NCBI GenBank assembly: GCA_902464485.1 | Contig: CABQJJ010000001.1 | Location: forward strand, 1 to 64,000 | Source: an uncultured Collinsella sp. | GTDB lineage: Bacteria; Actinomycetota; Coriobacteriia; Coriobacteriales; Coriobacteriaceae | DNA length: 64,000 bases | Direction: 5' to 3' | Shown: piece by piece, positions 8,240 to 16,964 of the stretch | How the letters are laid out: each line of letters opens with the position of its first letter | Numbering within the stretch: the stretch's first letter is position 1 | The notes under the pieces: generated by a model | The model's database searches: none | What the model was told of the DNA's origin: nothing | Seen by the model: the letters and a program-made list of their open reading frames with translations, nothing else | Made by a program: the position numbers and the translations under genes

Positions 8240-10324
8240 CTAGATGCAGAACCCGGGGATCACGCAGGTTCGCTTGTTTGGCTTTTCCGCAGGCGTTGCG
8301 TACATAAAGACGTCGCCGTCGTAGCCCACACGGTTCATATAGAGTGTGCCTTCGCTCTCCGATGTGTCGGGACTCACCGTGCGCTCCCACCAACAGGTGT
8401 CCTTGCCCTTCCACCGGCGAACCAACGTCTCGTTCGTGGTATACGGACTTACCTTGAGCTCGCGGAAGAGTTGGTACTCCTTGCCCTCGCCGTTATAGAT
8501 GTCGGCCAGGTAGTGAAAGCCCTCGGCAAACGAATCGGGCGGTTGCGTACCGCACAGCTCGACCATGGCGGGCAGCCAAAGGGTTGCGGGCAGCTCGCTC
8601 AGACACGACGCACTGTTGGCGGCGCCAACGTTATTCGAGATCTTTTTGACGGCCTTAATAAGCGCGCGCAACTCGTTGGGCAGCAGCTTAAGGCCGTCGC
8701 TGTCGAGCCATTCCCGCAGCTCGCAATCTGCCCAGCCGGCGCTCGGCGGTTCAGCCGCAGCGTTGCGCTCGGCAATACCCGCGTCGAACATAAACGTCAG
8801 CCCGGCCTTGCCCGTCCCGTCCAGAAGCTCATCGTGGCGGATGCCCACAAGCTGCGCGCCAACCTCCAGCCCGTTGGCGAGCTTCACACGCTTGGTGCAT
8901 GGATAGGGGATATGCCCGTTGTCATCGAGCAGGTGGTAGCGCTTGGCAATCTCGCGTGCCTCGCTACGGGTCTCGGCGGCCTTAATCTTGAGCGAAATCT
9001 CCTGCAGCTGATCCCAGGTGTAGTCGTCAAGCGAACCGCGGATGCCGTCCAGGTAGTCGGGGATGCCAAAGCCATGGGTTGCCGCTCCGATAACGCCGAG
9101 CCCCGCAACGGCCGCGACAACGCCACCGATGATAAAGCGGCGGCGGGTCATGGCATCGTGCCGGGCCTGCTCCAGAATCTCTCGCGCTCGTTCGCCGGCG
9201 ACGTCGACCTTAAGGTGCGTGCCAGAATCGATATCAATCGTGGCCTCGTCTCCTGCGCCCTCGCGGTCCTCAGATTCTGCAGCGGGGAGGTATGCCGAGA
9301 GCGCCTCGAGCATCTGCTGCTCGGTAGGGCGATCGCCCTGTTCGACCGAGATGCCTTTCATGATGATCTGGACAAGCGCTTTGTCGCCCTCGCAGCGCGG
9401 CTCGAGCGGCGCCGGTTTGGTCTTGGTCTTTATGAGGTAGAACGAGCCGGTCGCCGCGGCACCCGTCGACTCAACATCGAACGGCTTACGACCGCTGTAG
9501 AGCTGGTACAGAATGCTCGAAAGCGCATAGACATCGATGGCGGGCGAGCGGCGAAGGGCCGCGATGCCTTCGATATCCTGCGTGAGCATCTCGGGCGCGG
9601 CGTATGCGGGCGTGGCAAAGCGCCAGATGTCGGCGCGCCGGGTGATCGTGTCATCGCTGAGGGCCATAGTGGCGGAGCCCATGTCGATGAGGCAGGGGTC
9701 AAAGGAGCAATCGGCAATCTGCTGCTCGAGCGTTCGGCTGGTGGTGCGGAACATGATATTGGCGGGCGAAAGATCGCGGTGAACGACCGGATTCACAAGG
9801 CCTTGGGTCATCAAGAGCGCGCGAAGCACGGCGTTTCCGACGGCGGCGACCATTTGGGTGGTCAGCCCGCCCGAGGTATCGTGCGGAAGCAGGGACAGCG
9901 CCTGTTTGAGCGAGGTGCCCTCGACCCACTCCATGAGGATAAGCGGGTCGTCCTCGCACGATCCATAGCCATAGACGCGCGGAAATCCGCGCAGGTGCGA
10001 GACGGTACACAGATGACGGTACTCTTCGAACAGCGCGGCGGTGCTGGCCAGGTGCGCAGCCGCTTGCTCGGCGGAGCGGTCGGGGGCTTGGCCGGAAAGG
10101 ATGGCGTTGTCTGCCAGCAACTTGACGGCAAAGACCTCGCCGTTGGTGTTGGTCGCGCGCAGCACGTGGCCGATGTTGCCGTTGCTGCGATGGGCCGTTT
10201 GAAGAATGAGCGTCATAAACCGGCGCTTGGCATCGTCCTCGGCGCTGGGGTCGACCGCCACGGCGGTGTCGAACGTGTCGAGACGGATGAGTTTGTCGCC
10301 ATAGGCGCTATCGGTAGTATCCAT
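8240..10324 (-). CDS. Ser/Thr protein kinase with a TM segment and C-terminal DUF6273 domain
   Basis: This is a 694-residue Hanks-type kinase. The catalytic loop is HRDLSPAN (H182, D184, N189), the metal loop IDMGSA replaces DFG (D214), and YAAPEM corresponds to APE. An ATP-site lysine lies in VFAVKLL. After an acidic linker there is one hydrophobic segment (about 395-415, preceded by RRR). Residues from about 490 form a DUF6273 domain (TGKAGLTFMFD, ADCELREWL, LWLPAMVEL, VIPGFC), predicted outside the cell. It probably phosphorylates cytoplasmic Ser/Thr in response to an external cue sensed by DUF6273. AAAGGA precedes the ATG. It has no TGTTGCGCAACA box but carries a 17-bp inverted repeat at 10363-10411. 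Confidence 0.88.
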   Translation of the reverse strand: MDTTDSAYGDKLIRLDTFDTAVAVDPSAEDDAKRRFMTLILQTAHRSNGNIGHVLRATNTNGEVFAVKLLADNAILSGQAPDRSAEQAAAHLASTAALFEEYRHLCTVSHLRGFPRVYGYGSCEDDPLILMEWVEGTSLKQALSLLPHDTSGGLTTQMVAAVGNAVLRALLMTQGLVNPVVHRDLSPANIMFRTTSRTLEQQIADCSFDPCLIDMGSATMALSDDTITRRADIWRFATPAYAAPEMLTQDIEGIAALRRSPAIDVYALSSILYQLYSGRKPFDVESTGAAATGSFYLIKTKTKPAPLEPRCEGDKALVQIIMKGISVEQGDRPTEQQMLEALSAYLPAAESEDREGAGDEATIDIDSGTHLKVDVAGERAREILEQARHDAMTRRRFIIGGVVAAVAGLGVIGAATHGFGIPDYLDGIRGSLDDYTWDQLQEISLKIKAAETRSEAREIAKRYHLLDDNGHIPYPCTKRVKLANGLEVGAQLVGIRHDELLDGTGKAGLTFMFDAGIAERNAAAEPPSAGWADCELREWLDSDGLKLLPNELRALIKAVKKISNNVGAANSASCLSELPATLWLPAMVELCGTQPPDSFAEGFHYLADIYNGEGKEYQLFRELKVSPYTTNETLVRRWKGKDTCWWERTVSPDTSESEGTLYMNRVGYDGDVFMYATPAEKPNKRTCVIPGFCI

Positions 10325-10362
10325 GGCGTTCCTTTGTCTGGCATGGGTTGCCGCACGTATGC

Positions 10363-10411
10363 GTCGGCAGTGCGGCTATTGGTAAAGCATCATGATAGCC
10401 GCACTGCCGAC
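10363..10411. promoter_or_regulatory. Inverted repeat upstream of the first kinase gene
   Basis: The perfect 17-bp arms GTCGGCAGTGCGGCTAT (10363-10379) and its complement (10395-10411) are separated by 15 nt. A minus-strand TATCAT (10392-10397) spans the edge of the right arm and could be a -10 element, so this may be an operator or a leader hairpin. It lies 39 nt from the start codon at 10324. Confidence 0.5.
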
Positions 10412-10468
10412 GTATGCCGTTGAGTATTGTCGGTTACGACGCAGAAGGTAGAAGACGAAAGACGGGCG

Positions 10469-10495
10469 GTGACCGTCTTTCGATCACCGCCCGCG
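10469..10495 (-). terminator. Probable terminator of the FHA gene
   Basis: The stem GGGCGGTGA/TCACCGCCC directly abuts the stop codon. On the minus strand it is followed by a short TCTTTCG stretch, so the T-run is weak. Confidence 0.5.
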
Positions 10496-11458
10496 CTAAT
10501 CCACAATGACAAGGAATGTCGTGTAGAGACCCAGATGGAGCCTGTCGCTGTTTTCGATTTCCACCGGAGGATAGATCTTGCCGGGTTCGCGTTGGTCGCG
10601 CGGCGGCTCAATCACGATGTCACCGTCGCCCGCGCCCGATTCGAGGACGGTGCCGTTGGTCGATCCAAGTCCCTGGGCGTACCAACGCCCGCCTTCGAGC
10701 CAGATACGTAAATGCTCACGCGAGGCATCGGCGCCCACATCGGTAATGCAGGGCGAGGTTTTGGGTAGCGATCCGATTACGGTGCCGCGCGGGTCACGCG
10801 TAAGCGGGTGAATCTGCATGTCAACGCTGTTTCCGGCGTGCGTCCTAAGTAAGCCGAGATTGGGGGCGACGGTGCGCGGCTGATCTAAGCTGCTCAAAAA
10901 ACCACGGCCGACGGTGGTCTCGGTGGTGCCAAAGTGCCCGCCTGTCTTGCTATCGCAAAAACGCTCAACGGTTGCTACGCCCTGGGCGGGATCGGCAAGT
11001 GCACCCGTCGCCACAAATAGCATCAGGTAGAGCGTGCTCTTTTCGCGGGGGCTATGGTCATCGGAGCTGCGAATGCGTCCCAAGGCGTTGGCGTAGAGGC
11101 GATTGTCGAGGCCATACTCGGCGAGAATCGACATCATAGCTTGAGCTGCAGGGCCGCTGTAATGGTCAGATAGCTCCTGGTAGGCACGCTCGCCACCACC
11201 AAGTTTGTTACCGATAGCGGCGGCTAGGTTAAGCGTAGAGACAGTGAAATCGTTGTAGATACCCGGCGCACACTGATCGGGCTCGCGGTGGACAATGTAG
11301 CGCGTGAGGTACGAACGGTTGGTGGAACATTTGTCGAGTAAGGCGCTGCCCGCATATGAGTTGCCGTTAATGAGCATGCGGGCGATCTCGAGATGTTTAA
11401 GACCGCCAAACGAGCGGATATCGTTGTAGAGGACCGAGCACGGTGTTTCCGCCGCCAT
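10496..11458 (-). CDS. FHA-domain protein with a novel helical N-terminal region
   Basis: This 320-residue protein has a C-terminal FHA domain (about 225-315). The FHA core is visible as VIGSLP, then DASREHLRI and GLGSTNGT (the conserved G-R/S-x-H-x-x-N-G pattern). FHA domains bind phosphothreonine, so this is a reader for the island's kinases. The first 200 residues look alpha-helical and are unrecognised; they include NGNSYAGSALLDKCSTNR and a DHYSGPAAQAMM helix. There is no signal peptide, so it is cytoplasmic. It is divergent from the zinc-ribbon gene at 11637, with a TGTTGCGCAAC box between them. Confidence 0.82.
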   Translation of the reverse strand: MAAETPCSVLYNDIRSFGGLKHLEIARMLINGNSYAGSALLDKCSTNRSYLTRYIVHREPDQCAPGIYNDFTVSTLNLAAAIGNKLGGGERAYQELSDHYSGPAAQAMMSILAEYGLDNRLYANALGRIRSSDDHSPREKSTLYLMLFVATGALADPAQGVATVERFCDSKTGGHFGTTETTVGRGFLSSLDQPRTVAPNLGLLRTHAGNSVDMQIHPLTRDPRGTVIGSLPKTSPCITDVGADASREHLRIWLEGGRWYAQGLGSTNGTVLESGAGDGDIVIEPPRDQREPGKIYPPVEIENSDRLHLGLYTTFLVIVD

Positions 11459-11539
11459 GGTCGCCTCCCTAGATAACTTCGATGACGTACAGCAAACATG
11501 ATAGGAATTGACTGCGCCTGAGCATGTCGACTCAAAAAA

Positions 11540-11551
11540 TGTTGCGCAACG
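11540..11551. promoter_or_regulatory. TGTTGCGCAAC box in a divergent promoter region
   Basis: TGTTGCGCAACG (one mismatch to the palindrome) lies between the FHA gene (start 11458) and the zinc-ribbon gene (start 11637). At the usual 25.5-bp spacing the rightward -10 would be CATTAT (11571-11576), a poor match. No good leftward hexamer is seen at that spacing. Confidence 0.5.
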
Positions 11552-11636
11552 CTTTACATAACTGTTGAGACATTATAGGGCATACACACCAAATTGCAGG
11601 ATGGTTGCAAACGATACATTTGAGAGGTTGTGCTCC

Positions 11637-12881
11637 ATGGAATGCCCTTATTGCGGTGCATTATTGCCCGATGACGCTAGTTTTTGCTCCGAGTGCGGAT
11701 CGCCTCTTGCCGATGCCGCGCCGGCGGCGTCGGCCCCCGAAGACCCGTACACCACGCCCCAGACTGTGTCGCAGAGTCCGGCCTTTTCGTGGCGAGATGG
11801 CGAGGCAGCCACGGCGGCAACGGTGGAATTGCCCAAAACGGACGACGCTCCGCTAGCCGATTCGCAGCCGGCGCCGAGTTCTGCTGCGCCTGAGCCCACC
11901 GCGCCCGAGCCCGACCCCGCTGCCACCCGCGTGGCCGATCCCTTGTCAGACTTTGGTACCACGATCGATGATGTGGAGACTCAGCCGGCATACCATGCCG
12001 ATCTTGATTCCACGCCGTTAAGCGAGGAAGAGCAGCTCGAGCGGGACCGCGAGAGCCTCAAGACGGCCAAGGCCGAGTACAAGCTAGCACGCAAGCGCCT
12101 GGGCAAGTCGTATGCGCCCGCCATCGCCGCTGGTGTTATTGTCGTCGCTGCCTTGTGTGCGGGAACCGGTTGGGCGGGCTATTCCTACGGCTTGGCTCAC
12201 CCGCAAAACACCGAGCAGATCCAAAAGCTCAAGGAGCAGCTCGTGTCTTCCAAGGACGAGCTCAAAAAGACGCAAGACGATCTTAATCAGACCAAGGCCG
12301 ATCTGAAGGATGCCAAGGCCGAGCTCAAGACCGCAAGCAAGAACGACGATGGCGCCAGCTCCGATGCCGAGGGCTCTTCCACGACGGGCAATGCGACCTC
12401 GTCGACCACCACGACCTCTGGTAGCACAGCGAAGCTCGACATCGATAAGCCCACGAGCTTTGCCAACACCACGTGGCGCGGAACACTTAAGGAGACGAGT
12501 GGCTCTTGGGGCAAAACCTGCTATGGTGCGAGCAAAAACGACCTCGTGATTGTTTTTAAGAGCATCAGCGATTCCGGCGAAGCGGTTGCGGATATCTCGG
12601 CCACGCTGCATGCGCACGATACCTATAATGCCGAAAAAACTGTCGCCCAGTCCGATGGTGACGACTATCGCACCTACACAGACGTCACCGGTACGTTTGT
12701 TAGGAACAAGGGCTTTGAGTTCTCGCTTCCTGTTGAAGAGGAAGACTGCGACCTTAAGGTGACAGGCTTGCCTAAAAAGAAGAACGGCAAGTACTACCTG
12801 ACTGCCACGGTCGATTCGGGGGACAGCGCCGTGAACATGGGAACGCGCATCACAGATACCTTTGAGCTTTTGATTTCCTAG
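11637..12881 (+). CDS. Zinc-ribbon, single-TM protein with extracytoplasmic C-terminal domain
   Basis: This 414-residue protein starts with a zinc ribbon (C3, C6, C17, C20: MECPYCG, then FCSECG). An acidic Pro/Ala-rich linker, a basic coiled segment, one TM helix (about 160-183, VIVVAALCAGTGWAG) and a coiled coil rich in LK/DELKKT follow. The Ser/Thr-rich stretch leads into a C-terminal beta-rich domain beginning FANTTWRGTL. The ATG at 11637 follows GAGAGG; the longer frame from 11565 adds residues unlike the family. The layout matches the proteins at 39594 and 44387, so these look like paralogous envelope proteins linked to the kinase network. The ligand is unknown. Confidence 0.8.
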   Translation: MECPYCGALLPDDASFCSECGSPLADAAPAASAPEDPYTTPQTVSQSPAFSWRDGEAATAATVELPKTDDAPLADSQPAPSSAAPEPTAPEPDPAATRVADPLSDFGTTIDDVETQPAYHADLDSTPLSEEEQLERDRESLKTAKAEYKLARKRLGKSYAPAIAAGVIVVAALCAGTGWAGYSYGLAHPQNTEQIQKLKEQLVSSKDELKKTQDDLNQTKADLKDAKAELKTASKNDDGASSDAEGSSTTGNATSSTTTTSGSTAKLDIDKPTSFANTTWRGTLKETSGSWGKTCYGASKNDLVIVFKSISDSGEAVADISATLHAHDTYNAEKTVAQSDGDDYRTYTDVTGTFVRNKGFEFSLPVEEEDCDLKVTGLPKKKNGKYYLTATVDSGDSAVNMGTRITDTFELLIS

Positions 12882-12904
12882 CATTGCCGGCATGCGATGC
12901 GTGC

Positions 12905-12950
12905 GGCGGCGGACGCGGCTTTATCGAGAGCTGTGTCCGCCGCCGTTTTT
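12905..12950 (+). terminator. Rho-independent terminator
   Basis: The stem CGGCGGCGGAC.../...GTCCGCCGCCG is followed by TTTTTT. It ends the 11637-12881 gene and faces the convergent kinase gene. Confidence 0.8.
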
Positions 12951-12993
12951 TGTATCACCGGAGCCTTAGTACCGGGAACGGTGTCGATGCCGG

Positions 12994-14241
12994 CTAAAGC
13001 ATACCGGCGGATGCGAAAATGAGTATAACCACGATCGTTATCAGAGCGACGATCACCATCGTGAGTGCCATCGAACGTTGACGCTTGACGGCAAGGCGTG
13101 CGCGGCGCATGGAGTCGGCACTGCGGACCGTCTCGGTGGACGGCGTCGGCCGGGGCGCTGCCTGTGCCGGTGCAACCGTGCGAGCAGGGGCGGTTGCATC
13201 CACCGAGGCAGTAGCGCTGCCGCCACCTGTCGTGGGACGGCGCTTTTGCGGCGCACCCGTGCGGGCGAAGGGCTCGAGCCGCGCCGCAAGTTCGTTTGCC
13301 GAAGGGCGTGCGTCTTGCGATACCGCTAGGCAGGCCATGATCGCGTTGACAAGGCCCTGTTCACGAGGGGTCGCGGGTGCAAGAGGTTGCGGCTGCACGG
13401 TGCGCTTAAGGCGCGCGTGGTCTCCAGAGCGCCTGAGCTCTGCTTCAAAGGGCGCGTGCCCACAATAAAGCTCGTAGAGGATGCTGCCCAACGCATAGAT
13501 GTCGACGGCAGGATTGTCGCGCGCGCCAGGGTCGGCCTTAAAGCGCTCTAGCATTTCGGGCGCCGCGTATGCCGGCGTGGCGCCGCGAAAGGCGTTGACG
13601 TCGACGGTAAAGGAAAAATCGGGCTTAACGAGCTTGGCGCTACCCATGTCGATGAGGCAAATGTCAAAGTAGCCACTCGAAACCTGCTCTTCGAGCGGGA
13701 TGCGATCGTGGCGCAACATGATGTTGCGCATAGAGAGATCGCGGTGGACAAAGGGCGTGTCGAGTGATTGCGTAGACAGGATGATCTTGAGCACGCTCAG
13801 GCCCAGCGCGGCGACGATATCGCCGGGGCAGGTTGCAGCGCCATCACTCAGAGCGGGCCGCGCATCAAGAAGCGAGACGCCATCGACCCATTCCATAAGG
13901 AGCGCCGGGGTGCCGTCTGCCGTGTAACCAAAGCCGTACACATCGGGAAAACCCCTTAGGTTGGATACGACGGAGAGCGTGCGGTACTCCTCTTCCAAGG
14001 TTTCCCGATTGAGCTGTTCTTGCTCGGGCTGGGCATCGGGGCGCGGCATCTTAAGCGCGAGCTCAAAAGCTCGATCGCCGCTCTGGACGCGGCGGACGTA
14101 GGCGTTGCCGCCAAAGCCACCCTTTTGCGGCGGAACGAGAAGCGTGCAAAAGCGACGTCGCGCCGCAGCCTGCTCGCGCTCGGAGAGCAGTGCTGGCGTA
14201 TGAAACTTGACGAGTCGAACTTCTTCGTAGGATCCGGTCAT
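12994..14241 (-). CDS. Ser/Thr protein kinase with C-terminal membrane anchor
   Basis: This is a 415-residue Hanks-type kinase, clearly paralogous to the one at 8240. HRDLSMRN gives H166, D168 and N173; IDMGSAKL replaces DFG; YAAPEM is the APE equivalent. The glycine-rich loop is degenerate (KGGFGGNAYVRR). The C-terminal part is a Pro/Ala/Thr linker and one TM helix (about 388-412), with essentially no extracellular domain, so it may be activated by partners rather than by an external ligand. It is divergent from the operon starting at 14403, each with its own TGTTGCGCAACA promoter. Confidence 0.88.
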   Translation of the reverse strand: MTGSYEEVRLVKFHTPALLSEREQAAARRRFCTLLVPPQKGGFGGNAYVRRVQSGDRAFELALKMPRPDAQPEQEQLNRETLEEEYRTLSVVSNLRGFPDVYGFGYTADGTPALLMEWVDGVSLLDARPALSDGAATCPGDIVAALGLSVLKIILSTQSLDTPFVHRDLSMRNIMLRHDRIPLEEQVSSGYFDICLIDMGSAKLVKPDFSFTVDVNAFRGATPAYAAPEMLERFKADPGARDNPAVDIYALGSILYELYCGHAPFEAELRRSGDHARLKRTVQPQPLAPATPREQGLVNAIMACLAVSQDARPSANELAARLEPFARTGAPQKRRPTTGGGSATASVDATAPARTVAPAQAAPRPTPSTETVRSADSMRRARLAVKRQRSMALTMVIVALITIVVILIFASAGML

Positions 14242-14271
14242 GGCGCGCTTTCATCCTTTCTTCCATTTAAC

Positions 14272-14308
14272 AGGATATGCGCTGACTGCCGCCTTCTGTT
14301 GCGCAACA
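14272..14308 (-). promoter_or_regulatory. TGTTGCGCAACA-box promoter of the second kinase
   Basis: The perfect palindrome at 14297-14308 is followed leftward by TATCCT (14272-14277) at the standard 25.5-bp spacing from its centre. The start codon is 67 nt from the far edge of the box. Confidence 0.75.
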
Positions 14309-14331
14309 TCGACAAATCTGCCACTCGCCAA

Positions 14332-14368
14332 TGTTGCGCAACAGAATCGCGCAAAGCGGCGGTAGAAA
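14332..14368 (+). promoter_or_regulatory. TGTTGCGCAACA-box promoter of the ten-gene operon
   Basis: The perfect palindrome at 14332-14343, with TAGAAA at 14363-14368, lies 71 nt upstream of the first start codon (14403). It is 35 bp from the oppositely oriented copy serving the kinase gene. Confidence 0.75.
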
Positions 14369-14402
14369 TAGGTCAATTAAAGTCGGCAATCAGGGGAACG
14401 AT

Positions 14403-15935
14403 ATGAGCTATTCATTCAGCGCATCATATGGAATCACGCGGGAACAGTGGAACAAGATGACCACGCGAGAGCAGGATGAGTTTGTTTGGGCACAGCGGAG
14501 CGAAGACCGGGAGCGGGAGCGCGCTGAGGCAGCCAGGGCCTTGGAGCGGGAGCGCGTTGAGACGGCCATAGCCTTGGAGCGGGAGCGCGTTGAAGCGGCC
14601 ATTCAGTCATATAAGAGCTCTCTAGCTGGGATAAAAGCCAAAGCACTTTCTAGGATTGAAGACACCGATGGTTCGGTTTCGGCATATTTTGATCGGTTGA
14701 TCAACGCTCGTATCGAGGCTTTTTCCCAAGAGGCATTGGGCAATATGCCCAGTGGAATGCAAGCGGTAAACATGCGTTATGCCGAAACGGTTCGCGCTAA
14801 GATTCCGGCTCTGCTCGGGGAGATTAGCGCCCTGCTGCCCACAACGGTTTCGGAAGCGCATAGAGAGCAGTTCGTTCAGCAGTCGCAAGCTCAACTTGAG
14901 GCCATCCAGACTGCTGAGCGGCTTCGCGCTCAGCATGTCGCGGAAATTACGAATTATGTTGTTGGTCCCGGCGGCGGAGTGGACCTGAAGAAGGCACTCC
15001 GTTACCTTACCGAATCAACAACTAAACAAGAGGAAGGGTCGCTCGAAGAAGCGGCTCGCGCGTTTGAGACTTGGGCGGGACGTGTTACGCCGCTTATGCA
15101 GGACGAAGCGCTCGATATTTCCCTTCGTAACCGTATCTCTGCAAAGTTTGAGAGCGTTCGCGCCGCTTTTGATGCACTTGGGCCTAATTCGCGCGTCGAT
15201 GATCGCCTAGCGGCGATGAAGATGATGAATGATTTTGAATACGTAGTAAAAAACGCCACGTATGAATCGGGCGAGAGGCACCGAGTCTATGAAGAGTATC
15301 GTGCGCGCATCGAACGCGCCAACAACCGTTACGGAAAGAGTCTGCCACTTAAGCAATTGCACGAGATCGAAGATGTCTATGCTGCAAACGATGAAGCGGA
15401 GGCTGCCCTTGCCAATGCTATGAAAGACGACTATATCGAGCGTTCTATCAACGAGGTCATGGCTGCTCGCGGTATTAACGTTACACGCTATGCCGTTATG
15501 GAGGGTTCGGGAAAGCCCTGGCGATTAATGTTTGACACCAAGCAGAACAAGGCCATCGCCCTTTTGCGCAGCACGAAAAGAGATCGACTCATCATCCGCG
15601 TTGTCGCAGCCAACCCCGAGGAGTTTTCTGAGGATCCTGATAATCCGACCATCATCAAGGACATGAAGCCGCAGGATCAAGCGACTGTCGAGAAGGTCTA
15701 TAGGGACCAGATTGAGTTCTGCGACTTCTACAAACAGTTCGAAGAGGATCTTAAAGCCTATGGCGTAACCGTTCCGGCCGAGGGCGCGGGACTGACCACG
15801 CAGGCCGCGAATCCTGCTGCCGCCGTCGAGATCCATCCGCACGATTACGTGCCGCCCACGCCTTCCGCAGATGCGGAGCGTCGCCTGCGTAATCGCCGTC
15901 AAGCAAGTCAGCTCAAGCAAAGAGAGATGAGGTAA
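14403..15935 (+). CDS. Uncharacterised cytoplasmic protein with an 11-residue repeat coiled coil
   Basis: This 510-residue protein has no recognised domain. Near residues 33-67 three 11-residue (hendecad) repeats of the type ERERVETAIAL predict a straight coiled coil. Further helical segments follow, including a region with MEGSGKPWRLMFD and RDRLIIRVVAANP at about 360-420. There is no signal peptide or TM segment. The ATG at 14403 follows AGGGGA. It is the first gene of a tightly spaced operon ending near 27706, and the next gene starts 4 nt after its stop. A structural or scaffolding role is a guess. Confidence 0.75.
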   Translation: MSYSFSASYGITREQWNKMTTREQDEFVWAQRSEDRERERAEAARALERERVETAIALERERVEAAIQSYKSSLAGIKAKALSRIEDTDGSVSAYFDRLINARIEAFSQEALGNMPSGMQAVNMRYAETVRAKIPALLGEISALLPTTVSEAHREQFVQQSQAQLEAIQTAERLRAQHVAEITNYVVGPGGGVDLKKALRYLTESTTKQEEGSLEEAARAFETWAGRVTPLMQDEALDISLRNRISAKFESVRAAFDALGPNSRVDDRLAAMKMMNDFEYVVKNATYESGERHRVYEEYRARIERANNRYGKSLPLKQLHEIEDVYAANDEAEAALANAMKDDYIERSINEVMAARGINVTRYAVMEGSGKPWRLMFDTKQNKAIALLRSTKRDRLIIRVVAANPEEFSEDPDNPTIIKDMKPQDQATVEKVYRDQIEFCDFYKQFEEDLKAYGVTVPAEGAGLTTQAANPAAAVEIHPHDYVPPTPSADAERRLRNRRQASQLKQREMR

Positions 15936-15938
15936 ACC

Positions 15939-16964
15939 ATGACATGGGAATGCCCAGAATGCGGTTTTGATAATGATGACGAGCGCGATATGTGCGAGGA
16001 ATGCGGTGCTCCGCGTCCCGCCGGCGTAGCACCTGTGCCGTCGACGCCTGCTGCTCCGGTGCAAGACTTCGCTGCACCAAGCGGTGAACGTCCGGCGCCC
16101 GCCGTCTATCCTGCGACTTCTTCGATGGGTGGTGCACCACAGGTTCAACAGTCTGCGTCCCAGCAGGTGTATCAGTCTGTTCCCGTGCCCGCGCCGCAGC
16201 CAGCACCCGCGCCTATGCCTCAGCCGGCGCACGTGCCACAACCGATGTCCACCCCACAACCGATGCCTGCGCCCGCGCAGCAGCCCGCGGCCATGTCGAT
16301 GCCGCAGCCTGCCCCCATGTCTATACCTGCACCTCAGCCCGCAGCGAGCGCCGCTGCTGCGTCTCCGGTTCCTGCGCTTGTGCTCATCGATCCGTCCATG
16401 GGTGAGCAGCTGCGTCTCACGGGTATGACCGTGCTTGGGCGCAACGCGTTTCCCAGCATGGCGTCGAATTTTGCAATATCTCGGCAGCATGCCAGCGTTC
16501 GCTTTGAACAGGGCGCGTGGTTGGTTGCCGACGAGGGTTCTAATAATGGAACGGCTCTTATGCGCGGAGGCCAGATTCTTAATTTGGCTCCCGGCGTGTC
16601 CCAGCAGATCCATACCGGTGACGTGCTGCTGATCCCGGCGGCATCTGGTGAGTTTGCCCAGCTACGTTTGATGGTCACCGTGGAGGAGCCTCCTGCGGTG
16701 CAGCCCACGCAGGCTCAGACGGCGGTTGCGCCGCGGCCTGCGGCCGTCGCGCCCGCTGCGGCACCCGCCACGCCAGCCGCCAGCCCGTCTGCCGGCATTG
16801 AGGGCTGGTTTGTCGAGTGTCCCGAGTGCGGTCGTCTACACCTTGTTGCCGATGAGCGCGCAAAGGTCGGGGATGGCTGTGAAGAGTGTGGCTGTTCGCT
16901 CGCGCGCACGTCTGCCGTATATCGTACGCTCGACCCCGGCGAGGATTACTCGGATGTTCGTTAG
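15939..16964 (+). CDS. FHA-domain protein flanked by two zinc-binding modules
   Basis: This 341-residue protein opens with a RanBP2-like zinc finger (WECPECGFDN, then CEECGAPRP). A long Pro/Gln/Met/Ala-rich linker follows, then an FHA domain (about 150-240: VLGRNAF with R168, ISRQHASV, GSNNGT). It ends with a second zinc ribbon (VECPECGRLHLV, CEECGC). The FHA domain should read phosphothreonine made by the neighbouring kinases, and the zinc modules suggest protein-protein docking. It is cytoplasmic. It is second in the operon and overlaps the radical SAM gene by 11 nt, suggesting coupled translation. Confidence 0.85.
   Translation: MTWECPECGFDNDDERDMCEECGAPRPAGVAPVPSTPAAPVQDFAAPSGERPAPAVYPATSSMGGAPQVQQSASQQVYQSVPVPAPQPAPAPMPQPAHVPQPMSTPQPMPAPAQQPAAMSMPQPAPMSIPAPQPAASAAAASPVPALVLIDPSMGEQLRLTGMTVLGRNAFPSMASNFAISRQHASVRFEQGAWLVADEGSNNGTALMRGGQILNLAPGVSQQIHTGDVLLIPAASGEFAQLRLMVTVEEPPAVQPTQAQTAVAPRPAAVAPAAAPATPAASPSAGIEGWFVECPECGRLHLVADERAKVGDGCEECGCSLARTSAVYRTLDPGEDYSDVR

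Noticed and set aside
16726..16953. Longer N-terminus for the radical SAM protein
   Set aside because: It would overlap the FHA gene by over 200 nt and adds an Arg/Pro-rich sequence typical of a wrong frame.
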